64,000 nt of DNA, from assembly GCA_028281285.1 (NCBI GenBank), contig JANQKF010000013.1:515151-579150 (forward strand), given 5' to 3'. Made by a program: the position numbers and the translations under genes. The notes below the pieces were generated by a model that searched no databases, had not been told where the DNA came from, and saw nothing but the letters and a program-made list of their open reading frames with translations. Origin of the DNA: Cyclobacteriaceae bacterium (GTDB taxonomy: Bacteria; Bacteroidota; Bacteroidia; Cytophagales; Cyclobacteriaceae). Within the stretch, counting starts at the first letter, position 1; each line of letters begins with the position of its first letter. Below, piece after piece: positions 51,752 to 60,803 of the stretch.

Positions 51752-53248
51752 TTAGTTATTGTCTCCAGTTCTTGTCGAACGATCACCTCCACGGCTTCCA
51801 CCCGAAGGACGTTGTCCACCACTGGGACGTCCTCTTGAAAAGCTCTTCATCCTTTCCTGAGCTTCTGATGGTGTACTGATGCCCATATCCTTAAAACGTT
51901 GGATCATTTGCTCCGGCATTGGAGAACCATCGGGCATTAACCACTCTTCTTCAGCATTTCCGCCTTCATTCAATTCATATTTCTCCATTCGCGTACCATC
52001 AAGCTCCGGGATGAGTTTGGGCTCTCTTCCTTCCAAATTAGATGGCATTGACAAATAAAGTATATCACCTTCTTCAACTCCCATTTCGATCACTGCCTCA
52101 TTGCTATTAGTCATCCCAACTTTAACCTCTTGTAAAGCGCCACTTCTTTTCACAACATAATTAATGGAATCATTGTGAACATGAAGGCACTCAAGAGGAA
52201 TGTACACTACATCTTCCAATTCTTGAGTCACAATAATATTACTGGTAGTCATTGCTGGTCTGAGATCACTATCTCTCTCATTTAGGCGTACTACAACCTC
52301 GAATACTTTCGCGTCAGAGTTTGGGTTCTGCTGACCCACGCGTGCCACCCTCAGTACTCGGCCAGTCATTTTTTTATCTGGAAAAGCATCAAGACCTATT
52401 TCCACAGCTTGGCCAGGTTTTACTTTTCTGATGTCTACTTCATTGATATATGTAGTGGAGATCATACTCGAAAGATCTGGAAGTTCCGCAACTTGCGGGC
52501 TCCAAGGGCTAATCGTGGATCCTTCAATTATTCTATCTCCTGAAAAACCTCCCTTTGCATAAATCACCATCCCATCTTGAGGAGCAAGAATCGTGAACTC
52601 AGCAAGTAAGTCAGACATTTTATTGAACCTGTCTTGAGCCTTTTTAAGCTTTAATGATTGATCTGTCATTTTAGCCTTTGCCTGCTCAATCTTGATCAGA
52701 TAGTTTTCACCGGCTAGTTTTAGGTCTCTTTCTGTCTTCTCAACCTCATTTTCATACTTCTTGACTGTTGCAGGAGGCTCGTACTGAGATTGCTCCAATG
52801 TCAATTTTCTTTCTTCTAAAGTATATTGAAGGTTGAGCAATTTATCACGTTCACCACGTAGAGTCAGTGCTGTATCCAGCTTGGCGTTTTGAAAGGCGGT
52901 CTTCTCACTGTCCAGCCTATCTTGTGCTTCCTGAATTTTGTCATAGAGTTCACCCTTGTCCAATTCAGCAACGAATTCTCCTTTTTTGACCGTGGTTCCT
53001 TCGTCAACCAAAGTTTGAATAGTCATTTGACGAATTCCATATTCTCTTGCAGCAATCGGGCCCATGATTTTGGTCGACCTTTCTGCAGAAAGTTCGCCTG
53101 TAGTGGTCACTTCAACAGTAAATTCACCCTTTTCAGCTGTTGCAAATAGGGCAATCCCTTCATCCCCAGAATCGGGGTTGAATACTGTGAGTGCAGTGAT
53201 TAAAGACACTACGATGATTACTCCAAATATGATGAGTTTCTTTCTCAT
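51752..53248 (-). CDS. HlyD/MacA-type periplasmic adaptor with Gly/Arg-rich tail
   Basis: The 498-residue product has an N-terminal membrane anchor (KKLIIFGVIIVVSLITALTVF) and a lipoyl half-motif. A long alpha-hairpin (about 105-210, rich in K, E, L and Q) is followed by the second lipoyl half (LAEFTILAPQDGMVIYAKGG) and beta-barrel domains. The last 30 residues are low-complexity and rich in G, R and S, unusual for the family. It leads the operon adaptor-permease-TolC. A reverse-strand TATGTTTG lies 62 bases before the start. Confidence 0.92.
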   Translation of the reverse strand: MRKKLIIFGVIIVVSLITALTVFNPDSGDEGIALFATAEKGEFTVEVTTTGELSAERSTKIMGPIAAREYGIRQMTIQTLVDEGTTVKKGEFVAELDKGELYDKIQEAQDRLDSEKTAFQNAKLDTALTLRGERDKLLNLQYTLEERKLTLEQSQYEPPATVKKYENEVEKTERDLKLAGENYLIKIEQAKAKMTDQSLKLKKAQDRFNKMSDLLAEFTILAPQDGMVIYAKGGFSGDRIIEGSTISPWSPQVAELPDLSSMISTTYINEVDIRKVKPGQAVEIGLDAFPDKKMTGRVLRVARVGQQNPNSDAKVFEVVVRLNERDSDLRPAMTTSNIIVTQELEDVVYIPLECLHVHNDSINYVVKRSGALQEVKVGMTNSNEAVIEMGVEEGDILYLSMPSNLEGREPKLIPELDGTRMEKYELNEGGNAEEEWLMPDGSPMPEQMIQRFKDMGISTPSEAQERMKSFSRGRPSGGQRPSGGSRGGDRSTRTGDNN

Positions 53249-53310
53249 GATTAAGTATGATTTTTCCTTTTCTGTGCGAAATTATTCTTTATTTCTCTCA
53301 AAAATGGCTC

Positions 53311-53318
53311 CAAACATA
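53311..53318 (-). promoter_or_regulatory. -7 promoter element of the efflux operon
   Basis: TATGTTTG on the reverse strand matches TAnnTTTG, with a T-rich -33 side 21 bases away. It lies 62 bases before the adaptor ATG. Confidence 0.45.
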
Positions 53319-53548
53319 AAAGTATGTCACCACTAGAGTAAAAGCTTTTACTGACAAAATTGTTTCATTTTTTGGTTCGGATGACAATAATTTTGTTTAA
53401 CGGTAAACACCCAAACATTCAACTTTAGATGAATTTAGAACTTCGATAGTTTAATTCTGATTTAACCATTTATTAGAACGGTTTATATGCTTTCTGTTCT
53501 GTTTTCTAACGGTTTAAATGGTTCGGCTGTTTTACATGGAACTCTGAT

Positions 53549-53556
53549 TATATTTG
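53549..53556 (+). promoter_or_regulatory. -7 promoter element of the methyltransferase gene
   Basis: TATATTTG matches the consensus and ends 15 bases before ATG 53572, predicting a very short leader. The -33 side is TGTTTT. Confidence 0.5.
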
Positions 53557-53571
53557 CGCTGAATCTATAGC

Positions 53572-54339
53572 ATGAAAAGGATCATCAGCTTTGTTATTCG
53601 GAATGTCCCCCGAAAATACCTTCAGCTTTTTAGTCATCATATCCTCAAAGTAGTAAGCATTTTCATGCGAGGAAGCAATGTTACCTGTCCAATTTGCGAA
53701 ATAAGTTATCGCAAATTCCTCCCCTATGGTCGGTTAAACCCTCGTCCTAATGCCTTGTGCCCTGATTCTCTTTCTCTGGAGAGGCATCGGCTAATGTGGC
53801 TTTATTTAAAAGAGAAAACCAACTTCTTTACCGATGAGCTAAAAGTGCTCCACATCGCTCCGGAAGTCTGTTTTTTAAAGAAATTCAAGGCGATGGAGAA
53901 CTTAGACTATACGACCGCGGACTTAGAATCTCCATTGGCCGAAATCAAAATGGACGTTCATGACATCCCATTTGAAGAGGGTACCTTTGACGTGGTGTTT
54001 TGTAATCATGTGATGGAGCATGTTGACGATGATATTCAAGCGATGAGCGAAATTCATCGCGTTATGAAACCCGGTGGCTGGGCAATCATCCAATCACCTC
54101 AAGACTATTCAAGAGAAGAAACTTTGGAAGATCCCACAATCACAGATCCCAAAGAAAGAGAACGTGTTTATTGGCAAAGCGATCATGTAAGGCTTTTTGG
54201 CCTTGACTATGGTAAGAGAATGGAAAGAGCTGGCTTCAAAGTAACGGAAGACAAGTTTGTAATGGAACTCCCTGCTGAGACCATAAAAAAATATGCGCTA
54301 CCTGCCAATGAGATCATCTATTTTGCTGAAAAGGTATAA
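53572..54339 (+). CDS. class I SAM-dependent methyltransferase
   Basis: The 255-residue protein has a small Cys-rich head (CPICE ... NALCPDS, residues 40-66) that may bind zinc. A Methyltransf_11-type domain follows, with LHIAPEVCFLKKF in place of the usual glycine loop, MDVHDIPFEEGTFDVVFCNHVMEHV and EIHRVMKPGGWAII. The substrate is unknown; the neighbouring glycosyltransferases suggest a surface glycan. It converges on the glycosyltransferase gene with no gap. Confidence 0.86.
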   Translation: MKRIISFVIRNVPRKYLQLFSHHILKVVSIFMRGSNVTCPICEISYRKFLPYGRLNPRPNALCPDSLSLERHRLMWLYLKEKTNFFTDELKVLHIAPEVCFLKKFKAMENLDYTTADLESPLAEIKMDVHDIPFEEGTFDVVFCNHVMEHVDDDIQAMSEIHRVMKPGGWAIIQSPQDYSREETLEDPTITDPKERERVYWQSDHVRLFGLDYGKRMERAGFKVTEDKFVMELPAETIKKYALPANEIIYFAEKV

Positions 54340-55296
54340 CTATTTCCCCCTTAAGGCTTCGGTAATCATTCCAATACCATAAGCCGAAAGCTGTACGACA
54401 GAAGAAATAATACTTAAAAGACCGATTTTAAGGCTTTTGTTCTTAAACGTTGAATCAACACAGATCAAAAGCAGAAACATTCCTAGCAATATCCCGCCTA
54501 TCTTGAAGAGAACTGTGGACCATAAAAGCGTAGAAGCCCAACCTAAGAACGCAATAACAAAAATAGCCGGAAGCAGATGCACTAATTTTAACTCTGACGG
54601 GAAGAAACGTCTGACATTGATCCTGGCTCGCCCAAAGAAGTGAAGCTGTTTGTAGAACTGACCCAAGCTGGTTCTTCTCTTATGATAAACATAGGCCTCA
54701 GGAATTAGACCCGTTTTAAAGCCATTGTTAATGATTCGTATACTGAACTCAATGTCTTCACCCATTCTGGTAATGATATAGCCACCTGTCTTTTCGAAAA
54801 CCTCTCTCGAAATTCCCATATTAAAACTTCTAGGATGGAACACCCCGGCATGCTTCTTATTCCCTCTAATGCCTCCGGTGGTAAAAGGTGAAGTCATGGA
54901 ATAGCTAATTGCTTTTTGAATTGTATTGAAAGATGTATGAGCTCTGTCTGGCCCCCCAAAGGCATCAAGCTGAGTGTGATCAAGAAATTTTTCAACTTCT
55001 GAGAAATAATTCTCAGGAATCAGACAATCTGAGTCAAATACGATTAAATATTCTCCTTTTGCTCTCTCAAATCCAAAGTTTCTGGAGAAGCCTTGCCCTG
55101 AATTTTCCTTATAGAAATAGCTAAGTGTCAGCTTTTCAGAATAACGTTCGACAATCTCTTTACAATCTTTCTGCGAACCATCTTCCACAATGATCACTTC
55201 AAAGTTCCTGTAAGTCTGAAGGGTGAGTGAATGCAAAAGCTCATCAACTTCATCGGGTCGGTTATAGACGGGAACGACAACCGAGTAAAATCTCAT
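54340..55296 (-). CDS. family 2 glycosyltransferase, membrane-associated
   Basis: The 318-residue GT-A enzyme has VVVPVYNRPDEVDELL at the N-terminus, VEDGS (about 38), the metal-binding FDSDC (about 92) and an acidic base region MGEDIEFSIR. Two membrane helices near the C-terminus (LLPAIFVIAFLGWAS; IGGILLGMFLLLICV) anchor it. It transfers a sugar from a nucleotide donor to an unknown acceptor. It overlaps the next glycosyltransferase by ATGA. Confidence 0.92.
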   Translation of the reverse strand: MRFYSVVVPVYNRPDEVDELLHSLTLQTYRNFEVIIVEDGSQKDCKEIVERYSEKLTLSYFYKENSGQGFSRNFGFERAKGEYLIVFDSDCLIPENYFSEVEKFLDHTQLDAFGGPDRAHTSFNTIQKAISYSMTSPFTTGGIRGNKKHAGVFHPRSFNMGISREVFEKTGGYIITRMGEDIEFSIRIINNGFKTGLIPEAYVYHKRRTSLGQFYKQLHFFGRARINVRRFFPSELKLVHLLPAIFVIAFLGWASTLLWSTVLFKIGGILLGMFLLLICVDSTFKNKSLKIGLLSIISSVVQLSAYGIGMITEALRGK

Positions 55297-56258
55297 TTTG
55301 TAAGACCGATTGTATCTTCCAATATATAGTCGCTTCTCCTATGCGAATTCATGGTCATCATTTCCCCAATGAAACCGGCCAGGAAGAGCTGAACTCCTAT
55401 GATAATAGCAGCCAAGGCCAAAAAGAACAAAGGTTGATCAACCACATCACGGTAATCATCAGACTTCAATATGTATATCGCCCTTATCTTTTCCCAAATG
55501 ATGCCAAGCACGAACAAAAAGCCGAGCAGGAAGGAAAGAGTACCAAGGGTTCCGAAGAAATGCATTGGTCTCTTTTTGTACCTTGAGACGAACGAAATGG
55601 AAAGCAGGTCCAAAAACCCATAAATGAATCGTTCTAGCCCGAATTTGGTCTTGCCATACTTTCTGGGGCGATGCTCAACTACCTTTTCCCCAATTTTGGT
55701 AAAGCCATTTCGCTTGGCAATCACCGGAATATAGCGGTGCATCTCTCCATATATATCAAGTGTGGAAACTAGTTTGGCAGAATAAGCCTTAAGACCACAG
55801 TTGAAATCATGAAGTTTAATACCAGAAATCACCCTAGTGGTGAAGTTGAAAAACTTGGATGGAACAGTCTTAGTGATGGGATCGTGTCTCTTTTTCTTCC
55901 AACCTGATACCATATCATGACCAGATTTAATCATGGCATGGAGTTCGGGGATTTCATCCGGACTATCCTGCATATCCGCATCCATGGTGATCACAACTTC
56001 TCCTGAAACGTGTTTAAACCCAATATTCAGGGCTGCCGATTTTCCATAATTTCTATTGAACCGGATCGCTTTAAAGGATGGGTTTTGTTGAGAAATCTTC
56101 TCAATTGCATCCCACGAAGCATCGGTACTGCCATCATCCACCAAAATCACTTCATAAGTAAAGCCGCGATCATTCATGACACGGCTTATCCAATCACATA
56201 ATTCGGGTAAAGATTCTTCTTCGTTATAGAGCGGTATTACAACTGAGATTTCTATCAC
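55293..56258 (-). CDS. DPM1/GtrB-like family 2 glycosyltransferase
   Basis: The 321-residue enzyme starts at GTG 56258. VVIPLYNEEESLPEL, LVDDGSTDASW and MDADMQDSPDEIPEL are the GT2 hallmarks of polyprenyl-phosphate sugar synthases. VEHRPRKYGKTKFG follows, and two C-terminal helices (FFGTLGTLSFLLGFLFV; FFLALAAIIIGVQLFLAG) complete the GtrB layout. It probably loads a sugar on a lipid carrier. The two GT genes are coupled. Confidence 0.92.
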   Translation of the reverse strand: MIEISVVIPLYNEEESLPELCDWISRVMNDRGFTYEVILVDDGSTDASWDAIEKISQQNPSFKAIRFNRNYGKSAALNIGFKHVSGEVVITMDADMQDSPDEIPELHAMIKSGHDMVSGWKKKRHDPITKTVPSKFFNFTTRVISGIKLHDFNCGLKAYSAKLVSTLDIYGEMHRYIPVIAKRNGFTKIGEKVVEHRPRKYGKTKFGLERFIYGFLDLLSISFVSRYKKRPMHFFGTLGTLSFLLGFLFVLGIIWEKIRAIYILKSDDYRDVVDQPLFFLALAAIIIGVQLFLAGFIGEMMTMNSHRRSDYILEDTIGLTK

Positions 56259-56265
56259 TTATACT

Positions 56266-56775
56266 TTAGAATTCTTCCTCTTCCTTTTTAACAATTGCTG
56301 CGGTAATTGCACCCCAGATTAGCCCTCCAAGCATCATCACAACGATACCCACCAAAAGTCCCACCTCCGGAACAAGCATCTGTTTTGTAATATTTGCCAT
56401 TGCCCCCATTTGATCAGGATCAACTCCCTGGGCTTCCCATTGCTCCTGAATCGCCTCCCAGGCCCTATCCATCACTGTAGTATCTACAAACTTAACGTAG
56501 ATGTAATTAACCAGACCTCGCATGGCTCCGGCAATAGCGGCCGCTATTATGTTAATTTTGAACCCTTGTCCGAAAGTCATCAAACCTCCATTCAAACTTT
56601 TGAATTCTTTGCCCGCCAAAGCAAACATGACAAACGCAATAACAATGTTTAGAAGCCAGCCAAAAGGGACGGTTGCATCCAGAATTAATGGAGCTACAGC
56701 CACTAAAGTCGCCACAAGGCCATAAATCAATCCATATTTTTTACCAATTTGGCCTGGGGTAATATTCTCTTCCAT
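56266..56775 (-). CDS. DUF4199-type membrane protein
   Basis: The 169-residue protein has four membrane helices. It begins with a YGLIYGLVATLVAVAPLIL helix, then FALAGKEFKSLNGGLMTFGQGFKI, a loop near MDRAWEAI and a last helix VGLLVGIVVMMLGGLIWG. This layout matches DUF4199 proteins, common in Bacteroidota and without known function. A second such gene follows upstream at 56874. Confidence 0.82.
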   Translation of the reverse strand: MEENITPGQIGKKYGLIYGLVATLVAVAPLILDATVPFGWLLNIVIAFVMFALAGKEFKSLNGGLMTFGQGFKINIIAAAIAGAMRGLVNYIYVKFVDTTVMDRAWEAIQEQWEAQGVDPDQMGAMANITKQMLVPEVGLLVGIVVMMLGGLIWGAITAAIVKKEEEEF

Positions 56776-56873
56776 AGTTAATTAGTTAAGGTTACGAAAA
56801 ATAAGCAATTCCCGAATTAAATCCTGTTTTGGCCTTAGGCCATGACTTTTTCCTTGAACGACCCATAATCGAG

Positions 56874-57416
56874 TTAAGTGCTCTTTTTGGACAGATGAGT
56901 TCTGAGAATAACACTAAAGACAGGTGTAATCAGAAGGCCAATTAAGAATTTTTTTATCATGGCGTCCACCATCAATACACTTGCATTGGTGCTTCCTAAC
57001 GATTCGAAATTCTTAGTGTAACTTTCCTCACCCAATGCCTTAATTATGATGTCTTTTCTGTTAATCATATCTTCTTTAGCCAGTTCTATATAATTCGAAA
57101 GGAATTCCGGTTCAATGAATTCTATGAAGATGCGATAGAAAAGGCCAAATGCAAGCCCGACAATGATATAGACCACGAATCCGGCAGTCATTCCATGGTA
57201 AAAGCTTAAAATTCCATTATTATAATTGGCCTTGAAATCCTTGATCGCAGCAAAACAACAGGCTCCGATCAACAAGACATCAAGTATAAGTGAAAGGAGG
57301 TTTCTCCAAGGTTGAAGTCCAACGTAATAGAATACCACAAAACTTATTGCGGTTAATATGAAGCCGGCCAAACCGTATCTGGCAGGAACCTTGACTAAAA
57401 GTGGATTAATTTTCAT
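56874..57416 (-). CDS. second DUF4199-type membrane protein
   Basis: The 180-residue protein has the same helix order as its neighbour: YGLAGFILTAISFVVFYYVG, IKDFKANYNNGILSFYHGMTAGF and a final GLLITPVFSVILRTHLSKKST. Its ATG overlaps the dihydroorotase stop (ATGA). Function unknown. Confidence 0.8.
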   Translation of the reverse strand: MKINPLLVKVPARYGLAGFILTAISFVVFYYVGLQPWRNLLSLILDVLLIGACCFAAIKDFKANYNNGILSFYHGMTAGFVVYIIVGLAFGLFYRIFIEFIEPEFLSNYIELAKEDMINRKDIIIKALGEESYTKNFESLGSTNASVLMVDAMIKKFLIGLLITPVFSVILRTHLSKKST

Positions 57417-58672
57417 TGAGCAGTAGATAATTGGCCTTTATTGGAAACTGCCAACACTCGACCTTCCAACTCTTTCCCAAAGAAAGGGGAACTTTGCGAT
57501 TTTGATTTGGAACTGGAAAGATCGAAGAACCACTTTTCGTCAGGAGTATATACTGTCAGACAAGCCTTTTGACCAACTTTAATTGTTGGTTGCTCAATTC
57601 CCAGAATACTCCGCGCATTCTTGTTTGACTTCTCAATGATCTCATCCGTCTCGTCTCCGAAGACACTCTTCAATTCAGGGTAAAAGGTTTCCAAACCACT
57701 AATTCCAAAATCAGCTAAGTCAAACTCCAATTTCTTACTCTCTTCATCCTGAGGCTGGTGGTCCGTGACCACAACGTCAATCACTCCGTCTTTAACCGCC
57801 TTTATCAATGATTTTCTGTCACCTTCACTCCTCAGTGGAGGATTGATTTTGTAGTCGGCATCAAAGGAAGTCAGTGCATCCTCGGTCAAAACCAAATGAT
57901 GAGCTGATACGTCAGCAGTCACATTCAGACCTTTCTTTTTTGCGGCTTTGATTAAATCAACAGCCCCTGTCGATGACACCAGACTAAAGTGAATTCTACC
58001 TCCAGCATATTCAAGTAGTTGCAGGTCTCTTTTGAGCATCAATTCTTCCGCAATTGACGGCATCCCCTTCATTCCTAAAGAAGTGCTGACTTCTCCCTCA
58101 TTCATAGCTCCGAACGCAGTGAGCATTTTATCCTCAGGTCGGTTAATGACTAACCCTTTGAACTTCTGAACATACATCAAACTCTTGAGAAGAATATCTG
58201 TATGCCAAATAGGATTGATACCATCGGTAAAGGCTATTGCACCAGCCTCGTTCAAATCCAGCATCTCAGTGAGTTCTTTGCCTTCACAATCGATTGAGAC
58301 GGCCGCAGAAGGATGGATATTAACCAGACTCGTTCTGTTCCATTTTTGATAGAAGCTGATCGCATTCTTTGATTGCACAACTGGTGTTGTGTTAGGCAAT
58401 AAAAGGACGTCAGTAAATCCACCCGACATTGCTGCACTCGATCCTGTTTCCAAATCTTCTTTATGTTCGGTACCAGGATCGCAAAAATGAGCTCTCATGT
58501 CAATCCAACCACAAGAGACTCTAATATCCGTACCTTGAATTACAGTACCATCAAACGGAATTTGATCCTCAATTTTTTCGATGATTCCATTACTAATAAA
58601 AAGATCTTTTCTGGAAAGGTGGTGAGGAGAACTGCTGTCTACTATAAGGGCAGCACGGATTAAAAATTCCAT
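57413..58672 (-). CDS. dihydroorotase-like amidohydrolase with altered metal site
   Basis: The 419-residue protein matches the multidomain-type dihydroorotase (PyrC) throughout. At residues 58-64 the metal motif HxH reads R-A-H (DMRAHFCDPG), so the first histidine ligand is missing. The downstream HH (SAHHLVLTED) and the aspartate in VTDHQPQ are present, while the usual second histidine of DHAPH is glutamine. This pattern resembles the inactive PyrC-like subunits that support aspartate transcarbamoylase in some bacteria. Activity is therefore doubtful. The start is ATG 58672, 1 base from the upstream BatA-like gene's stop. Confidence 0.85.
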   Translation of the reverse strand: MEFLIRAALIVDSSSPHHLSRKDLFISNGIIEKIEDQIPFDGTVIQGTDIRVSCGWIDMRAHFCDPGTEHKEDLETGSSAAMSGGFTDVLLLPNTTPVVQSKNAISFYQKWNRTSLVNIHPSAAVSIDCEGKELTEMLDLNEAGAIAFTDGINPIWHTDILLKSLMYVQKFKGLVINRPEDKMLTAFGAMNEGEVSTSLGMKGMPSIAEELMLKRDLQLLEYAGGRIHFSLVSSTGAVDLIKAAKKKGLNVTADVSAHHLVLTEDALTSFDADYKINPPLRSEGDRKSLIKAVKDGVIDVVVTDHQPQDEESKKLEFDLADFGISGLETFYPELKSVFGDETDEIIEKSNKNARSILGIEQPTIKVGQKACLTVYTPDEKWFFDLSSSKSKSQSSPFFGKELEGRVLAVSNKGQLSTAQ

Positions 58673-58673
58673 G

Positions 58674-60686
58674 CTACAAATATCGGATTAATATTATTTC
58701 TACAAAAAGAAATGACAGACTCAAAATGATGGCATACTTCCACAGCGATTCTCCAATTACTCCGGCTGTGAGTTCATTGTTAACTTCGACACCGCTACTC
58801 GCTTCGATCATGAACATATGATCTACAGTACTTGTAGCCACATCAATATCATCTCGTGATATTCGTTGAAGCCCCGACTCGGCCTTCGGGTTGTTAAAGG
58901 AAATGGCACCTATTGATTGATCTCCTGCCTCAATTTCAAACTGCCCTTCGGTGATCTGTCCCTTTGGAATTACCATGAGCAATTTATCTCCGGAAACCCT
59001 CTGATCAGGCGTTATCGAGACATTTTCTCTATTAAGATTGACAATCGTATTTGCAGAAAATTCTGAAGTAATGGGATACTCGATGTTCTCAGTATCTGTA
59101 GAGTAATAAAGTGTATTGAGACTTGCGCTACTCCCCAATGCCAGCTTGTACATTACAGGTACAAAAAGTGAATGAGACGGAAAGGAAGTTCGCGTTTCCT
59201 GGAAAGAACATGAAAAGAAAAATAGGTTTCCGGATCTCTCGGCTTTGGACAGGAAAGCTCTACCATTTTTAAACTTCAGGATGGTCGAATTTATATTTCT
59301 TAATCTAAGCACTGTACTCCCCGAAGGAGTGTCAATATTGACATTGTCTTCTTCGAATATTCCTTCAAAGAATGGATTTTGAAGATCTGGAGGATCTAGT
59401 TCCAAACGTTCTCTCGAATCAGAAGTGAGTCTAAGTCCAAGGTTTGAATAAGAGCTGCGTGTATTTGCCTCATTTGGTATAACTACAACCGACCCATTTC
59501 GGTCAAGAAAGTCAGAAAGAGCGCCTATGAGTTGGTTAGACAAAGTATTGATTTCATTAAGTATTATTAAGTCGCTTTCGGTAATACGACTCAAATCCAG
59601 ATTTCCTGCATTAGCAGTCTCTAGATTGAAAAGCTCATTTTCTGAAAAAAGTCGTTCTACAAACCGACTAGAAGAAGACTCCCTCACAACCATTACATTA
59701 AGCTTATCAATATTATTCAAGGTCAGAAAAAGGTTATTATCAAAAAAGACAGAATTATCATCTAGTTCCAATCGCACTTTATCAAGACCACTTGCCTGGC
59801 GATCAATCTCAAATTCCTGTAAAACAGCACTGTTTGCATTGATATCTAAATTGGCTGTACCACTCAATTGATCCCCCAAATAGAGCTTAAGATTTACTTG
59901 TTGCAAATCTTCCTCTCCTTCATTCTTTACATTTACTTTCAGTACATTTTTCAGCCCATCCAGCAAGAATGTATTTTCAAGATAGGCCGTGTCGAAATGT
60001 ACATTCGAGAATGACTGTACGTCAATAGGCAAAAAATAGAACGTTCTAAGGGTGTCTGTTTGGAAACCACTAAAATCAAAATCCCTTTCTGTCTGGAAAT
60101 CCGAAATCAGATATACATCCCCTTGAAAACCTGATGAAAGAATTCTTTGATGAATTTCGTCCAGGCTTCTTGAAACCGATGAAATAGTCAATTCGGTAAG
60201 CCTATCACGAATGGTATTTCCTGAATAAGATATACCCAGTGAATTGGAGTAATTGTTTTCGAGAAGCTTGAACTTTGCATCTTCAGGGTAGTTGCTCACA
60301 ATATTATCAGCAAACGAAAAAGCCATATCAAGCGCACTCTGCTGTGAGCCAATCGGCATTGACATGCTCAAAGAATTGTCGACATATATTAAAACAGAGT
60401 CATTCAGCTCAAGGTCATTGTCTTCATTTTTGTTGATCGGTTGTGCAAAAGCAAAGATTAAAAAGGCCATGAAAAGGATTCTTGATAGCAATATCAAAAG
60501 CTCCACCGGCTTACGCTTTGCGGAGCTCTCCTCCTTTACCCTTTTCAATAAGGCGATATTGGAAAACTCAACCTTCTTGACCCTTCTAAAATTGAACAAA
60601 TGAATAATTATTGGAATGGCCAATAGAAAGAGTCCCCACAGTATGTTCGGATTTAGGAAGGAAAGTACTAGGTAAGTATTCAACAA
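58674..60686 (-). CDS. BatA-domain / VWA membrane protein
   Basis: The 670-residue protein begins with the aerotolerance BatA-type N-terminus (NPNILWGLFLLAIPIIIHLF, RRVKKVEFSNIALLKRVKEE, then a second helix at about 60-80). A von Willebrand factor A-like domain follows with the MIDAS motif VDNSLSM (DxSxS, about 95). Beta-rich regions and a C-terminal helix (SLWKYAIILSLSFLFVEIILI) complete it. The start is TTG 60686; no ATG fits. Two DUF4199 proteins and the dihydroorotase homologue follow in the same direction. Function in this organism is unknown. Confidence 0.85.
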   Translation of the reverse strand: MLNTYLVLSFLNPNILWGLFLLAIPIIIHLFNFRRVKKVEFSNIALLKRVKEESSAKRKPVELLILLSRILFMAFLIFAFAQPINKNEDNDLELNDSVLIYVDNSLSMSMPIGSQQSALDMAFSFADNIVSNYPEDAKFKLLENNYSNSLGISYSGNTIRDRLTELTISSVSRSLDEIHQRILSSGFQGDVYLISDFQTERDFDFSGFQTDTLRTFYFLPIDVQSFSNVHFDTAYLENTFLLDGLKNVLKVNVKNEGEEDLQQVNLKLYLGDQLSGTANLDINANSAVLQEFEIDRQASGLDKVRLELDDNSVFFDNNLFLTLNNIDKLNVMVVRESSSSRFVERLFSENELFNLETANAGNLDLSRITESDLIILNEINTLSNQLIGALSDFLDRNGSVVVIPNEANTRSSYSNLGLRLTSDSRERLELDPPDLQNPFFEGIFEEDNVNIDTPSGSTVLRLRNINSTILKFKNGRAFLSKAERSGNLFFFSCSFQETRTSFPSHSLFVPVMYKLALGSSASLNTLYYSTDTENIEYPITSEFSANTIVNLNRENVSITPDQRVSGDKLLMVIPKGQITEGQFEIEAGDQSIGAISFNNPKAESGLQRISRDDIDVATSTVDHMFMIEASSGVEVNNELTAGVIGESLWKYAIILSLSFLFVEIILIRYL

Positions 60687-60803
60687 CTCAGTTTTTAAAC
60701 GTCAACCCTCGAAAACATAACTACGTAATTTAATTAACTTTATGTTCATCTTTTTTTGAATTTTCCTTGAATGGATCAGAATTAATAAGCTTTAACAACC
60801 GCC

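Larger units (their letters stand above)
53249..53571. other. divergent intergenic region with repeated motifs
   Basis: The 323 bases between the efflux operon and the methyltransferase gene hold no gene. They contain promoter elements in both directions, the inverted repeat GTTTA-ACGG-TAAAC (53395-53408), two copies of AACGGTTTA (53477 and 53508, 31 bases apart) and two copies of TGGTTCGG (53373 and 53519). Confidence 0.6.
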
